Positions 8,485 through 18,649 are shown, counted from the first letter of the stretch. The stretch: 64,000 bases of DNA from Calothrix sp. PCC 7507 (GCF_000316575.1 NC_019682.1:930001-994000), one strand, 5' to 3'. Numbers and translations: made by a program. Notes: generated by a model from the letters alone, not told the origin.

Positions 8485-9900
8485 ATGCAGTTTTTAGATG
8501 CAATCAACTTCTCTTTTCCTCTGCTGGCGATCGCAACAGCAGCAGTTGACAGTTCAATGGTAATAGCAGCTGTGCTGCTGAGTTTAGTAGTAATTTACCT
8601 GGCTAGCAAAGTTGGTGGGGAGTTATCTAACCGAGTGGGTTTACCACCTGTCTTGGGCGAACTTGTAGGCGGTGTAGTAGTCGGACTTTCTGTTTTGCAC
8701 CTGTTGGTGTTTCCAGAAGGTGGTACAGACAGTTCTAATTCCCTCATCATCTCATTCTTGCAAAGCACTGCTGGGTTGAGTCCACAAGCCGCTGAGGGGG
8801 TGTTTGCTGCCCAATCTGAGGTGATTTCGGTTTTGGCAGAGCTGGGTGTGATCATCCTGTTGTTTGAAATTGGCTTGGAGTCTAACTTAAAGGACTTGAT
8901 GGCAGTTGGTCCCCAAGCCTTTGTCGTAGCTGTGGTGGGGGTAGTAGTACCCTTCGCTGCGGGTACTATCGGGTTGATGACTTTGTTTGGTATTAGTGCT
9001 GTACCGGCAATTTTTGCGGGGGCGGCTTTGACTGCTACTAGTATTGGCATTACTTCTAAGGTGCTATCAGAATTGGGGCGGCTCAATTCTAGAGAAGGGC
9101 AGATTATTTTGGGTGCTGCCATTATTGATGATGTGTTGGGAATCATTGTTTTAGCAGTGGTTGCTAGCCTAGCTAAAGATGGTGAGGTAGATGTAACTAA
9201 AGTCATTTATCTGATTGTTAGTGCTACGGCTTTCTTACTGGGTGCAATTCTGTTGGGCAACGTTTTCAATAAGACTTTTGTGGCGATCGTTGACGTACTC
9301 AAGACACGGGGTGAGTTGGTGATACCAGCAATCATCTTTGCGTTTGTGATGGCATATCTGGCTGCTGCTATCCAGTTGGAGGCTATTTTGGGAGCTTTTG
9401 CTGCTGGTTTAGTCTTGGAGGAGACGGATAAGCGTAAAGAACTGCAAAAGCAAGTTATTCCCATTGCTGATATGCTGGTGCCCATTTTCTTTGTCACTGT
9501 GGGGGCAAAAACTGATTTAGGAGTGTTAAATCCAGCAATACCCAGCAATCAAGAAGGTTTAATGATGGCTAGTTTCCTGATTTTAGTAGCCATTCTTGGT
9601 AAAGTAGTTACAGGATTGTCGGTATTTGGTCAACCGGGAATTAACCGTTTGGCGATCGGTGTAGGAATGATTCCTAGAGGTGAAGTCGGGTTGGTATTTG
9701 CTGGTGTTGGTGCCGCTAGTGGTGCCCTCTCGAAACCACTGGGGGCAGCAATTATCATGATGGTGATCCTGACAACCTTTTTAGCTCCTCCTTTGTTACG
9801 GTTTGTCTTCCCAGATCCCAAAACAGCGGCGACGAATCCAGAGCAACTGATTTTAGATGCTGTGAGTGCAAAATCGGCTCCAGATTCTCAGGAGAGTTAG
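8485..9900 (+). CDS. Cation:proton antiporter (CPA2 family)
   Basis: This is a 471-residue inner-membrane transporter with about 12-13 helices, of the Na+/H+ or K+/H+ exchanger type (Kef/NapA-like). The hallmark is the pair of adjacent aspartates in AAIIDDVLGIIVLAVVAS (helix 5 region), which carry the ion in this superfamily. Supporting motifs are GLPPVLGELVGGVVVGLSVL, ILLFEIGLESNL and MIPRGEVGLVFAGVG. There is no C-terminal RCK/TrkA_N domain, so this is the transporter core alone. It is monocistronic, with a strong hairpin after the stop. Cation specificity cannot be read from the sequence. Confidence 0.92.
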   Translation: MQFLDAINFSFPLLAIATAAVDSSMVIAAVLLSLVVIYLASKVGGELSNRVGLPPVLGELVGGVVVGLSVLHLLVFPEGGTDSSNSLIISFLQSTAGLSPQAAEGVFAAQSEVISVLAELGVIILLFEIGLESNLKDLMAVGPQAFVVAVVGVVVPFAAGTIGLMTLFGISAVPAIFAGAALTATSIGITSKVLSELGRLNSREGQIILGAAIIDDVLGIIVLAVVASLAKDGEVDVTKVIYLIVSATAFLLGAILLGNVFNKTFVAIVDVLKTRGELVIPAIIFAFVMAYLAAAIQLEAILGAFAAGLVLEETDKRKELQKQVIPIADMLVPIFFVTVGAKTDLGVLNPAIPSNQEGLMMASFLILVAILGKVVTGLSVFGQPGINRLAIGVGMIPRGEVGLVFAGVGAASGALSKPLGAAIIMMVILTTFLAPPLLRFVFPDPKTAATNPEQLILDAVSAKSAPDSQES

Positions 9901-9928
9901 TTACTCTTAGATTATTCGCGCTTAATTA

Positions 9929-9961
9929 AGATCCCCGACTTCTTTGAGAAGTCGGGGATCT
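9929..9961 (+). terminator. Strong hairpin after the antiporter gene
   Basis: AGATCCCCGACTTCT pairs with AGAAGTCGGGGATCT around a TTG loop, 28 bases after the stop. No T-run follows, so it may act as a bidirectional terminator or be a dispersed palindromic repeat. Confidence 0.55.
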
Positions 9962-10089
9962 GTTGATCTGTGGTGTGGAAAAAAGCATGAAAAGAGCGAT
10001 CGCTTTTTCACTTCAAATTCCTGGAATCACGACTCCATCGTTCGATACCTCAGCTTGTTTAGGAGTAAGCAACAGCGCCTCGGGGCTAA

Positions 10090-10173
10090 CTAGTGGTTTG
10101 TCAATTTTGTTTTGAGGGGTTTTTGGTAGTGCGGGCCGAAAAGCCCGCGTGAGCGTCTCGCTCACACTACTAG
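10090..10173 (-). mobile_element. MITE, family A, end-deleted copy
   Basis: This copy reads CTAGTGGTTTGTCAATTTTG at the left, then the hairpin GCGGGCCgaaaaGCCCGC and the stem GTGAGCGtctCGCTCAC. Compared with the full 113-bp copies at 10944-11056 and 48798-48910, the other end is missing: ACTAC runs straight into TAG, as if about 29 bases were lost between two ACTAC direct repeats. Its last bases encode the end of the neighbouring CDS. Confidence 0.75.
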
Positions 10174-10848
10174 TTGCAAAAAGTTATTACAGATCAAGTC
10201 TTGATATGTCTGCAAATCTTGAGAAGTGCGATCGCTCACTCGCGCTAATACTCCTACCCGTTGCTCTGCTGTGATTTCATGCGTTAGTCCCCGTGCAAAA
10301 CTACCAGTAAATACCACCACTGGTACGACTTCTTGATCTGACACCCGCAGCCCTGCTTCGTGAATCTCCAGCACCAGCAAAGCATCAGACAGGCGATAAG
10401 TAAACTGAATTGTCGTTTGTATTGGTGCCCAGTCTGCGGTTTTCCCGGCTCCGGGTGCCAGCAGTATATTAACAATGTAGTCCCTGGCTGAGAGACGATT
10501 GGGGTCAAATGCCACATGTCCACGAAAGCTGGTGTTAATGCCCTGATATTCAATTTCTGGTAAGGTTTCTAGATATTTGCGTGCGATCGCCCCCACAGAT
10601 ACAGCATTTATTTCCTGATTTGTCAACTGTTGTGAAAATAAAATCCGATTCGGCTGTGCAGCGATCGCCACTCCGTTGATAAATACAAATTGTGCTGCTG
10701 TCTGATTCAACACCGAAGGACGCGCCAGTTCCCAATCCTGCGGTACAATGCCGCTAGATTTCAAAAAGTCAAGTGTGAGGACGCTGTGATTTTGTGGTTG
10801 TATGGTGAGGGCGATCGCTATTTCTTGAATGTTCAACACTTGGTTCAT
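10162..10848 (-). CDS. Hypothetical cyanobacterial protein; stop codon inside a MITE
   Basis: I do not recognise this 228-residue soluble protein. It has no signal peptide or membrane span. It begins MNQVLNIQEIAIALTIQ and has mixed alpha/beta character, with hydrophobic stretches such as DYIVNILLAPGAG and VVPVVVFTGSFARGL. I chose ATG 10848, with GAAGAG nine bases upstream, over an earlier in-frame start because the extra 17 residues are arginine-rich and low in quality. The final codons (LVV and TGA) come from the family-A MITE fragment at 10090-10173, so the C-terminus was probably remodelled by the insertion. A full MITE copy in the opposite orientation lies upstream. Confidence 0.75.
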   Translation of the reverse strand: MNQVLNIQEIAIALTIQPQNHSVLTLDFLKSSGIVPQDWELARPSVLNQTAAQFVFINGVAIAAQPNRILFSQQLTNQEINAVSVGAIARKYLETLPEIEYQGINTSFRGHVAFDPNRLSARDYIVNILLAPGAGKTADWAPIQTTIQFTYRLSDALLVLEIHEAGLRVSDQEVVPVVVFTGSFARGLTHEITAEQRVGVLARVSDRTSQDLQTYQDLICNNFLQLVV

Positions 10849-10943
10849 GATTTTTGCTCTTCTCGCTCTTCCTGAGCGGTAGCCTGCGACAAGCCCCATT
10901 CCTTTTTACAATGCGTGGATTTTAGCAATACCAAGTTCAGTAA

Positions 10944-11056
10944 CTAGTAGTCTGTCAGGGTTGAAATGAGGGACTGTAGTGTGAGCGTCTCGCTCACGCG
11001 GGCTTTTCGGCCCGCACTACCAAAAACCCCTCAAAACAAAATTGACAAACCACTAG
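10944..11056 (+). mobile_element. MITE, family A, complete copy
   Basis: This is a 113-bp element with imperfect terminal inverted repeats (CTAGTAGTCTGTCAGGGTTG; complement of the other end CTAGTGGTTTGTCAATTTTG). Inside are two perfect stems, GTGAGCG/CGCTCAC and GCGGGC/GCCCGC. It is inverted relative to the fragment at 10090-10173, so the two bracket the hypothetical gene. A further copy lies at 48798-48910. Confidence 0.8.
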
Positions 11057-11085
11057 ACCACCCATAGCAAAAAACATCATTGCCA

Positions 11086-11355
11086 TTAAACCAATACAGA
11101 TACAGTTGGTAAGGGCACGGCAGCGCGATATCGCATATAAGCTAAGTTACCGGTGGCGATCGCTAGCAAAGACCCAAAGTCATGAATCGTACCTATCCAT
11201 CTCTGCCAAGGACTCGGATGCAACAAGTTAATAAAGGGTAGAAATAGAAAAAGACTCGCAGACACAATACTCAAACCGTAAATACAAAATTTTGCAAGAT
11301 CAAGTTGCTTGGGAAACTCCCTCGTCATCAAATCAAAGCGTTCTTCTTGCACCAC
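11086..11355 (-). CDS. Small two-helix membrane protein (hypothetical)
   Basis: This 89-residue product has a charged N-terminus (VQEERFDLMTREFPKQLDL) and two hydrophobic segments, at about residues 22-45 (FCIYGLSIVSASLFLFLPFINLL) and about 58-77. I do not recognise a family. The start is GTG at 11355, with TTAGGA eight bases upstream; GTG at the next codon is equally possible. It follows the family-A MITE and stands alone. The membrane location is inferred from hydrophobicity only. Confidence 0.6.
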   Translation of the reverse strand: MVQEERFDLMTREFPKQLDLAKFCIYGLSIVSASLFLFLPFINLLHPSPWQRWIGTIHDFGSLLAIATGNLAYMRYRAAVPLPTVSVLV

Positions 11356-12775
11356 TAATAATTTCCTAACTGAGAACTTATTTCACTTGCTGAATATACT
11401 TTTTCCTAGAATCTGTTTGACCAATAAGTGAAAAACATATTCAATAATTAACAAAGTTTCTGATCTTCTTCTCTAGTAATTAGTCAAAAATACTCCTAAT
11501 TAGCTTTTGCAACTAATTAAGAGAATTTTGTAGCATTTACACAGCATAATGCCTACTCACATTCGTCTTAATAATCGTGAATAAACCAAAGATTTATCAC
11601 GGCTGATCAACGACGGCAAGCTGGTGATATGTGATTACTGCTATTCTATTTTTTGAGAAGCTGAATAATTAAAAGAATAGATTGTTACAGACTTACTGTC
11701 AATTACTCGCAACAAAATCTACAAACTTTCTTAACGAAGAAATGATTTTAATTATCAATAGCTGACGCGTAACCGAAAAATGACCTATGAAGAGTCAGCA
11801 ACTAAGCTGTCAGGCATTTAATTATCCCCTGTTGACCGAGGAGAGAAGTGTTGGAGTGGGAAGAGTTTAACGGATTTTCCCAAAGTTACAAATACGCAGA
11901 TTTAACGAAGTGGCTTGCCAGAAGAATCGCTGATTTTAGGCATCCTGCACTATCGCATCCCTTTTTTGTGATTGTAGTTACCCTGGTTACAAACGTAGGT
12001 AAGCTTTCACGCATACAATTTGCACACTTTGGACGAAAATACCCTGCACTCTCTCCTGCCACCAAACTACCGTAAGCTAAATCGCTGGTTCATTGCACAA
12101 GCGATCATTTTTCTTTGTTGACTGTGGAAAGAACCTCATTCTGATTCTGCTACGCAAAACTTGAGAATGGAAAAGAATGTCAGGAATTTTGGGTAATCGG
12201 ATCAATTGTGTCCACATCCTATACCCACTAAAGGGGATCGTCCTATTGTTGCCGGAAACTTCTATTGCCAAATCTCCGTCCCGTGAGATTGACAATTTTA
12301 ATTTTTTGCTGACTACTACCAAGATGCGGAATGTTATCTGTTTGCACTTCTTTGCTGTTTTCCGTCTTATTCCAGATATTTTTACCGTAATCAGAGGATA
12401 GCATCCTTCATCCTCAACACATCAGTTGGCAGCAGTAGAAATTCTCGATTTAGTGCATCGACTGTCCATAACCACACAACTTTACTCCAATTCCTGACTA
12501 AGTCAAGAGTTACTAACTGCGATTTACGAAGTAAAGTTAATTCTGGTTATCTTTTGGTTGTTGTCATCCCATGCAAGACTGGTTAACGTCCAAGGTGCTA
12601 AATTGTCCAAAATCATGGGGGTGTGTAAAATTCTATGCCATTGAATTATGTCTTTATCTCAACCTAAAAGCGCTAGAAGGCATCAGGGCTAAAGATTAGG
12701 TGGTGACGGTGTGAGGATTTGCCAATTTTTTTCAGGCTTAACAGCTCCCACGAATGCGAATCAGGAGAAAGGATT
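11356..12775. other. Long AT-rich intergenic region before amiC1
   Basis: About 1.4 kb has no convincing gene. The frames of 60-80 codons on both strands lack family signals and overlap one another. The last part (about 12690-12775) resembles the sequence before amiC2 (about 15535-15612): both share GTGACGGTGTGAGGATTT and GAATGCGAATCAGGAG, so the 5' leader was duplicated together with the gene. Confidence 0.6.
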
Positions 12776-14629
12776 TTGAAACTACACTGGTTACTACCTG
12801 GTACTTTTGGAACTATCTTCATGCTATCGTCGCCAGCAATGGCCGCGAGGCTGGAATCATGGCGTTTTGATGCCAATGAAAATAGGCTGGAAATCAACAC
12901 TGCGGGTGCTGTTCAACCCAAAGCACAACTCATCTTTAACCCCACTCGTCTGGTGATTGATTTACCAGAAACAACATTTGGGCGATCGCAGGTGACACAA
13001 CCTGTAGGTGGGGCTATTCGTTCAATTCGTGTTGGACAATTTGACCAACAAACAACGCGGATAGTCATTGAACTAACTCCTGGTTATACCCTAGACCCCC
13101 AGCAGGTGCAGTTTGTGGGCGCAACTGCCAGTCGTTGGACAGTAAAATTGCCCAAGCCAACAGCGGAAAAAGCACTTTCGTCGCCCAGTAATGTTTATAA
13201 TGCTGTCACCATAGGCTCTGAAAGACAACCTGAGTTATCTCAGGTTGCCAACACTGTAGGTGGAGCAACTCAAATTGAGAACCTACAAGTCACAGGCGAT
13301 GGCTTTTTCATCCGCACAAGTGGCGAGAATCCCAAAACTCAGGTCATTCGTAGCCGCGATCGCAATACCATTTTTATAGACATCGCTGGTGCTACTTTAT
13401 CACCACGGTTACAGCAAAGCGATCAGGCAGTCAATAAACATGGTGTCTCGCGCCTACAATTCACCCAACTCCAAACTAGACCGGCTGCAGTCCGTCTGAC
13501 GTTAAAGGTAGATAGCAATAGCCCCGATTGGCGCGCTACTAGTAGCGGTGGTGGCGGTTTGGTCGTTCTACCTAATCGTGTGGTGAGATTGCCAGGAGAT
13601 GATAACTCTAATCCCACACCATTTGCGAATAATTCCCCCTCGACAATTCAATCTGTGGAATTAGCTGGTAATGGCACACAACTGTTAATTAGAGGCGACC
13701 AAGCTTTATCTGCTACTGGTGGTTGGGATAGAACCTCTGGTTTATTCCGCATTACTATTCCTAATGCTCAGTTATCTCCGCGTGTCACCGGGCCCAATTT
13801 AAACGCTAATAGTCCTATCCTCCGGGTTCGTCTGCAACCACAGCCCGACTCTAATACTGTGGTTGTGCTTGTCCAACCTGCTGCTGGTGTGCAAATTGGC
13901 GAACTCAATCAGCTCGGTGGTCAACTTTTGGCTTTACAATTCCGACGCTCTCGTCTACTAACACGCCCTGGAATACCTCCCGTTGGTTTACCGCCTCTAC
14001 CACCACCAAACAGCGCACAATTACCAGACCCCACAAATCCCAATCGCCAGCCCATACCACAGCCAGCAACACGTCCTTCAGTTCCCAATGGGCGGGTGGT
14101 AGTCATGATTGACCCCGGACATGGCGGCAAAGACCCTGGAGCAATCGGCATTGGAGGAGTACGCGAGAAGGATATTATCCTACCCATTAGTAAAAAGCTA
14201 GCAGCGATTTTGCAGCAAAATGGTGTACAAGTGGTTATGGCTCGAAATTCTGACTATTTTGTTAGTTTGCCAGGGCGAGTAGAGATGGCTGCAAAAGCCA
14301 GAGCTACCGTATTTGTCAGCATTCACGCTAATTCAGCAGGTGCTGGTCGTCCGGATGTCAGTGGCTTAGAAACGTATTATTACGACAGTGGGTTGAATCT
14401 AGCTCGAACAGTCCATAAAAGCATTCTCCAGAGTTTGAATATCAGAGACAGAGGAGTGCGACGCGCCAGGTTCTTTGTCCTCAGAAAAAGTTCTATGCCC
14501 TCTATTCTGGTGGAAACTGGTTATTTGACTGGTCGAGAAGATGTCGCCAAACTACAAACCTCAGCTTATCAAAATCAGATGGCAGAGGCGATCGCTCGCG
14601 GTGTCCTCCAGTACCTAAAACAAAGATAA
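12776..14629 (+). CDS. amiC1: N-acetylmuramoyl-L-alanine amidase with AMIN domains (AmiC1-type)
   Basis: This is a periplasmic peptidoglycan amidase. In Nostoc and Anabaena, AmiC enzymes drill septal nanopores needed for cell-cell communication. The 617-residue product has a signal peptide (cleavage after AMA, about residue 23), a first AMIN domain (about 25-125), a second AMIN-like region (about 165-390), a proline-rich linker and an Amidase_3 domain (about 440-617). Zinc and catalytic residues are visible in IDPGHGGKDPGA, REKDI, SIHANS and VETGYLTGRED. TTG 12776 was chosen because AGGAG lies nine bases upstream and the start aligns with amiC2. It is the first of a tandem pair before murI. 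Confidence 0.9.
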   Translation: MKLHWLLPGTFGTIFMLSSPAMAARLESWRFDANENRLEINTAGAVQPKAQLIFNPTRLVIDLPETTFGRSQVTQPVGGAIRSIRVGQFDQQTTRIVIELTPGYTLDPQQVQFVGATASRWTVKLPKPTAEKALSSPSNVYNAVTIGSERQPELSQVANTVGGATQIENLQVTGDGFFIRTSGENPKTQVIRSRDRNTIFIDIAGATLSPRLQQSDQAVNKHGVSRLQFTQLQTRPAAVRLTLKVDSNSPDWRATSSGGGGLVVLPNRVVRLPGDDNSNPTPFANNSPSTIQSVELAGNGTQLLIRGDQALSATGGWDRTSGLFRITIPNAQLSPRVTGPNLNANSPILRVRLQPQPDSNTVVVLVQPAAGVQIGELNQLGGQLLALQFRRSRLLTRPGIPPVGLPPLPPPNSAQLPDPTNPNRQPIPQPATRPSVPNGRVVVMIDPGHGGKDPGAIGIGGVREKDIILPISKKLAAILQQNGVQVVMARNSDYFVSLPGRVEMAAKARATVFVSIHANSAGAGRPDVSGLETYYYDSGLNLARTVHKSILQSLNIRDRGVRRARFFVLRKSSMPSILVETGYLTGREDVAKLQTSAYQNQMAEAIARGVLQYLKQR

Positions 14630-15612
14630 GTAATTTAGTCTCAATTTTTTGGGTAAATACATTTAAACAATGCTGATTTTGATACAACTAAGTAGTAATC
14701 ATGAACAGCGTACACCAGAAGACATGAAAGAGGGACTGGGGATTGGGGACACTTCCCTGCGGGACGCTACGCGTAGCTTGCTTCTCCGGAGGGTTACGAC
14801 AAGCGGTAATTGAGCGCAGTCAAAACTCAGTGCAGCGCTGGGGACTGGTATTTTTTACTCAGGACTCAGCACTATCTCGCTTTTCCGCATCTACATTTAT
14901 GGTTCAATTTAACAAATCTCGACTTATGGAAGAGGACTACTCTAGAGGCAATTAATCTCAATCAGTACCACTCGACACATCTATCGATAAATATTTTTCT
15001 GAATATTAAAGATTAGCTGTCACTAAGTTAATTAAAGCAGTTGCCAGCAGTGGTGCTTTAGCACACTATTCTACACGGTTTGTAATTCTTTTTCGTGCCC
15101 CTGTCCCCTGCCTCTTATCAACTCCTCAAGATCAATCCTTGGCTAATTTTAAAGTGATTGACTAGGATTGACTGAGTCAAATAACTTTGATTTTAGACTT
15201 TCCTGCGGAACGCTGTTCGCGTTCGTCGTGACACTCCGACAAGTTCAGTGGAACGATTTTTGATTGACCCCATAGATAAATCTAGAGGCTGGGGAATTTT
15301 AGATGCAAGGATGTTTGATTGATTCCACAGACAAATCTGCTCGCTCTGCACCATCAAGGAATTATTAGTCAGATTAACTCTAATTATTTCTTTTTGGCTT
15401 TATTTGTTGCTTTACAGGTGATTTTCTAGATGGTGACGGCATGGCAAAATTACAAACACGTGCTAGAATCCTACGCCATTAGCTGTGTCTTGATACCAGA
15501 GCGAAATGCTTTTGCTGCATCAAAGCTAAAGTTTGGGCTGTGACGGTGTGAGGATTTACCAATATTTTGTAAGCTTAACGGCTCCCATGAATGCGAATCA
15601 GGAGAATTGACT
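14630..15612. other. Intergenic between amiC1 and amiC2
   Basis: There is no convincing gene. The interval has an STRR-like run (GGGACTGGGGATTGGGGAC, about 14733-14751), a CGCTACGCGTAGC palindromic patch at 14763-14780, and AT-rich sequence. The last 80 bases duplicate the amiC1 leader. Separate promoters for the two genes are therefore likely. Confidence 0.5.
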
Positions 15613-17556
15613 GTGAAACTACACTGGTTACTACCCGGTACTTTTGGAACTATCTTCATGCTATCGTCGCCAGCAATGGCCGCGAGGCTAGAATCATGGC
15701 GTTTTGATGCCAATCAAAAACGACTGGAAATCAACACTACAGGTGCTGTTCAACCCAAAGCACAACTCATCTTTAACCCCACTCGTCTGGTGATTGATTT
15801 ACCAGAAACAACATTTGGGCGGCCGCAGGTGACACAACCTGTAGGTGGGGCTATTCGTTCAATTCGGGTGGGGCAATTTGACCAACAAACGACTCGTATA
15901 GTTGTGGAACTTACCCCTGGTTATACCCTAGACCCTCAACAGGTAAAATTCACAGGTATCACTGCTAGCCGTTGGACAGTGCAATTACCTACCCCAGAGA
16001 CTGAGAAAGTCGCCTCATCAACGGAGATTGTACTACAGCCACAACCTCCGAGCGATCGCGAAATCCCTGTGAGGACACCACCGCTACCACCAGTGTCATC
16101 TCCGAGAAATATTTACAATGTGGTGACACCAGAATCTGCTCCTCCAGTGAATAACAGGAATGTTGTTAGTGCCAACACTGTAGGTGGAGCAACTCAAATT
16201 GAGAACCTGCAAGTCACAGGCGATGGCTTTTTCATCCGCACAAGTGGCGAGAATCCCAAAACTCAGGTCATTCGTAGCCGCGATCGCAATACCATTTTTA
16301 TAGACATCGCTGGTGCTACTTTATCACCACGGTTACAGCAAAGCGATCAGGCAGTCAATAAACATGGTGTCTCGCGCCTACAATTCACCCAACTTCAAAC
16401 TAGACCGGCTGCAGTTCGTCTGACGTTAAAGGTAGATAGCAATAGCCCCGATTGGCGCGCTACTAGTAGCGGTGGTGGCGGTTTGGTCGTTCTACCTAAT
16501 CGTGTGGTGAGATTGCCAGGAGATGATAACTCTAATCCCACACCATTTGCGAATAATTCCCCCTCGACAATTCAATCTGTGGAATTAGCTGGTAATGGCA
16601 CACAACTGTTAATTAGAGGCGACCAAGCTTTATCTGCTACTGGTGGTTGGGATAGAACCTCTGGTTTATTCCGCATTACTATTCCTAATGCTCAGTTATC
16701 TCCGCGTGTCACCGGGCCCAATTTAAATGCTAATAGTCCTATCCTCCGGGTTCGTCTGCAACCCCAGCCCGACTCTAATACTGTGGTTGTGCTTGTCCAA
16801 CCTGCTGCTGGTGTGCAAATTGGCGAACTCAATCAGCTCGGTGGTCCACTTTTGGCTCTAGAGTTACAAAGAAATCGTCGAGTTACATCCCCAAACATCC
16901 CTCCTGTTGGTTTACCTCCCCTACCATCACCAAACAGCGCACAATTACCAGACCCAAATGTCATAGATAATCCTCGGACTATACCGCAGCCACAGCCCCG
17001 CCCTTCAGTACCTCGAGGAAAATTGTTAGTAGTTATTGACCCCGGACATGGTGGTAAAGACTCTGGCGCACCCGGTATCGGCGGACTGCTAGAAAAAGAT
17101 GTAGTTCTGCCTATAGGTAGAAGGATTGCCGCAATTTTGCAGCAAAATGGTGTACAAGCCGTGTTAACGCGGGACGCTGACTTTTTTGTCGAACTTCAGG
17201 GACGGGTAGACATCGCCCAGCGAGTTAATGCGACTTTGTTTGTCAGTGTTCACGCGAATTCTGTAGATGCTCGACCTGATGTTAATGGGTTAGAGGTATA
17301 TTATTATGACAGCGGTTACGATCTAGCTAATGTAGTCCGCCAAACAATCCTCAATGAAATTGGTACGATCAAAGACCGGGGAACTCGCAAAGCACGTTTC
17401 TATGTCTTGAGGAAGAGTGCTATGCCCTCAATTTTAGTGGAAACAGGTTATATGACTGGTCGAGAGGATAATCCTAGATTAGCCAGTCCAGAGTATCAAA
17501 ATCGCATGGCGGATGCGATCGCTCGTGGTATCCTCAAGTACTTGCAAAAAAGGTAA
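15613..17556 (+). CDS. amiC2: N-acetylmuramoyl-L-alanine amidase with AMIN domains (AmiC2-type)
   Basis: This is the tandem paralogue of the preceding gene, with the same plan over 647 residues: signal peptide ending AMA, AMIN domain, a longer proline-rich insert (about 125-180, with PPLPPVSSPRN), a second AMIN-like region, a proline-rich linker and Amidase_3 (IDPGHGGKDSGA, LEKDV, SVHANS, VETGYMTGRED). In N. punctiforme AmiC2 is needed for septal nanopores, communication and differentiation. GTG 15613 was preferred to TTG 15607 because AGGAG (15600-15604) is then eight bases away. The middle about 690 bp is almost identical to amiC1 while the amidase domains differ, which points to gene conversion. 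murI follows in the same direction. Confidence 0.9.
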   Translation: MKLHWLLPGTFGTIFMLSSPAMAARLESWRFDANQKRLEINTTGAVQPKAQLIFNPTRLVIDLPETTFGRPQVTQPVGGAIRSIRVGQFDQQTTRIVVELTPGYTLDPQQVKFTGITASRWTVQLPTPETEKVASSTEIVLQPQPPSDREIPVRTPPLPPVSSPRNIYNVVTPESAPPVNNRNVVSANTVGGATQIENLQVTGDGFFIRTSGENPKTQVIRSRDRNTIFIDIAGATLSPRLQQSDQAVNKHGVSRLQFTQLQTRPAAVRLTLKVDSNSPDWRATSSGGGGLVVLPNRVVRLPGDDNSNPTPFANNSPSTIQSVELAGNGTQLLIRGDQALSATGGWDRTSGLFRITIPNAQLSPRVTGPNLNANSPILRVRLQPQPDSNTVVVLVQPAAGVQIGELNQLGGPLLALELQRNRRVTSPNIPPVGLPPLPSPNSAQLPDPNVIDNPRTIPQPQPRPSVPRGKLLVVIDPGHGGKDSGAPGIGGLLEKDVVLPIGRRIAAILQQNGVQAVLTRDADFFVELQGRVDIAQRVNATLFVSVHANSVDARPDVNGLEVYYYDSGYDLANVVRQTILNEIGTIKDRGTRKARFYVLRKSAMPSILVETGYMTGREDNPRLASPEYQNRMADAIARGILKYLQKR

Positions 17557-17669
17557 TAATGTAGTAAAAATTCCTCATTAAATTTATGTGCAGGATTTAG
17601 TAGTCAATTAACGACTTGTTAACTAGAGCCAGCACCTTAAAATCAAAAAACCTCAACTAACATCTGCCT

Positions 17670-18551
17670 GTGTATTCATCTTCTTTTTTTGAAGGCAATC
17701 TCTACCATTTTTCAGAACAAGAACCTCAACGTGCCCCAATCGGCATCTTTGACAGTGGGGTGGGTGGACTGACGGTACTGCGACAACTCTATCGACAACT
17801 CCCCCACGAGTCAGTCATTTATTTTGGTGACACAGCTAGACTTCCTTACGGCATTCGTTCTCAAACGGAAATCATCCAGTTTGTGCGCGAAATTCTCACC
17901 TGGATGCAACAGCAGCAGGTGAAAATGGTGGTTATGGCTTGCAATACTAGCTCTGCCTTGGCGCTGGAAACTGTCCGTGAGGAATTCAACCTACCCATTC
18001 TCGGCGTTATCCTCCCAGGCGCAAAAGCAGCAGTACAGCAAGGCAAGCGTATTGGTGTAATTGCTACCCCAGCCACAGCTAAAAGCAATGCCTATCGGCA
18101 CGCCATCCTGGAAATTGATCCTGATGTCCAGGTTTGGCAAGTCGGTTGTCCGGAGTTCGTGCCATTAATTGAGCAGAACCGCATTCATGACCCCTACACT
18201 GCTGAGGTGGCACGTTCTTATCTAGAGCCTCTATTACAGCAAAAAATAGACACTTTAGTTTATGGCTGTACTCATTATCCCCACCTTGCACCAGTGCTGC
18301 GATCGCTTTTACCCTCTCAGGTAACACTAATTGACCCAGCTGTTCACGTTGTAGCAGCCTGTTCTCAAGAATTAGACTTATTAGGATTAAAAAATACCCA
18401 TCCGCCATTACCAACTCGCTTCGCCGTCAGCGGTTGTTCCCAACAATTTACCCAATCGGGGGTACAGTGGCTAGGCTATACCCCAATGGTTGAAGAAGTG
18501 TGCTTCACTGATACTACAGTGTCACACTTACAACAAGACTTCGTTGGGTAA
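17670..18551 (+). CDS. murI: Glutamate racemase
   Basis: MurI interconverts L- and D-glutamate to supply D-Glu for peptidoglycan. The 293-residue product starts with the family signature IGIFDSGVGGLTVLRQL (about 23-39). The two catalytic cysteines are in VMACNTSSALAL and YGCTHYPHL. GTG 17670 is used; about 20 residues precede the conserved core, so a slightly later start is possible. It lies 113 bases after amiC2, so wall-precursor supply and septal wall remodelling genes are neighbours. Confidence 0.95.
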   Translation: MYSSSFFEGNLYHFSEQEPQRAPIGIFDSGVGGLTVLRQLYRQLPHESVIYFGDTARLPYGIRSQTEIIQFVREILTWMQQQQVKMVVMACNTSSALALETVREEFNLPILGVILPGAKAAVQQGKRIGVIATPATAKSNAYRHAILEIDPDVQVWQVGCPEFVPLIEQNRIHDPYTAEVARSYLEPLLQQKIDTLVYGCTHYPHLAPVLRSLLPSQVTLIDPAVHVVAACSQELDLLGLKNTHPPLPTRFAVSGCSQQFTQSGVQWLGYTPMVEEVCFTDTTVSHLQQDFVG

Positions 18552-18649
18552 TTGGTCAACAATCTAGAGTCCAGAGTCAAAAAGAGGAAACAGCAGCGGC
18601 AGCATAAATCCTCCCCCTGCACAAAAGCCTCTTCGGTGATCATACTTGA

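Noticed and set aside
12177-12401. 74-codon frame upstream of amiC1
   Set aside because: It overlaps an equally long antisense frame, has no family signal and lacks a ribosome-binding site.
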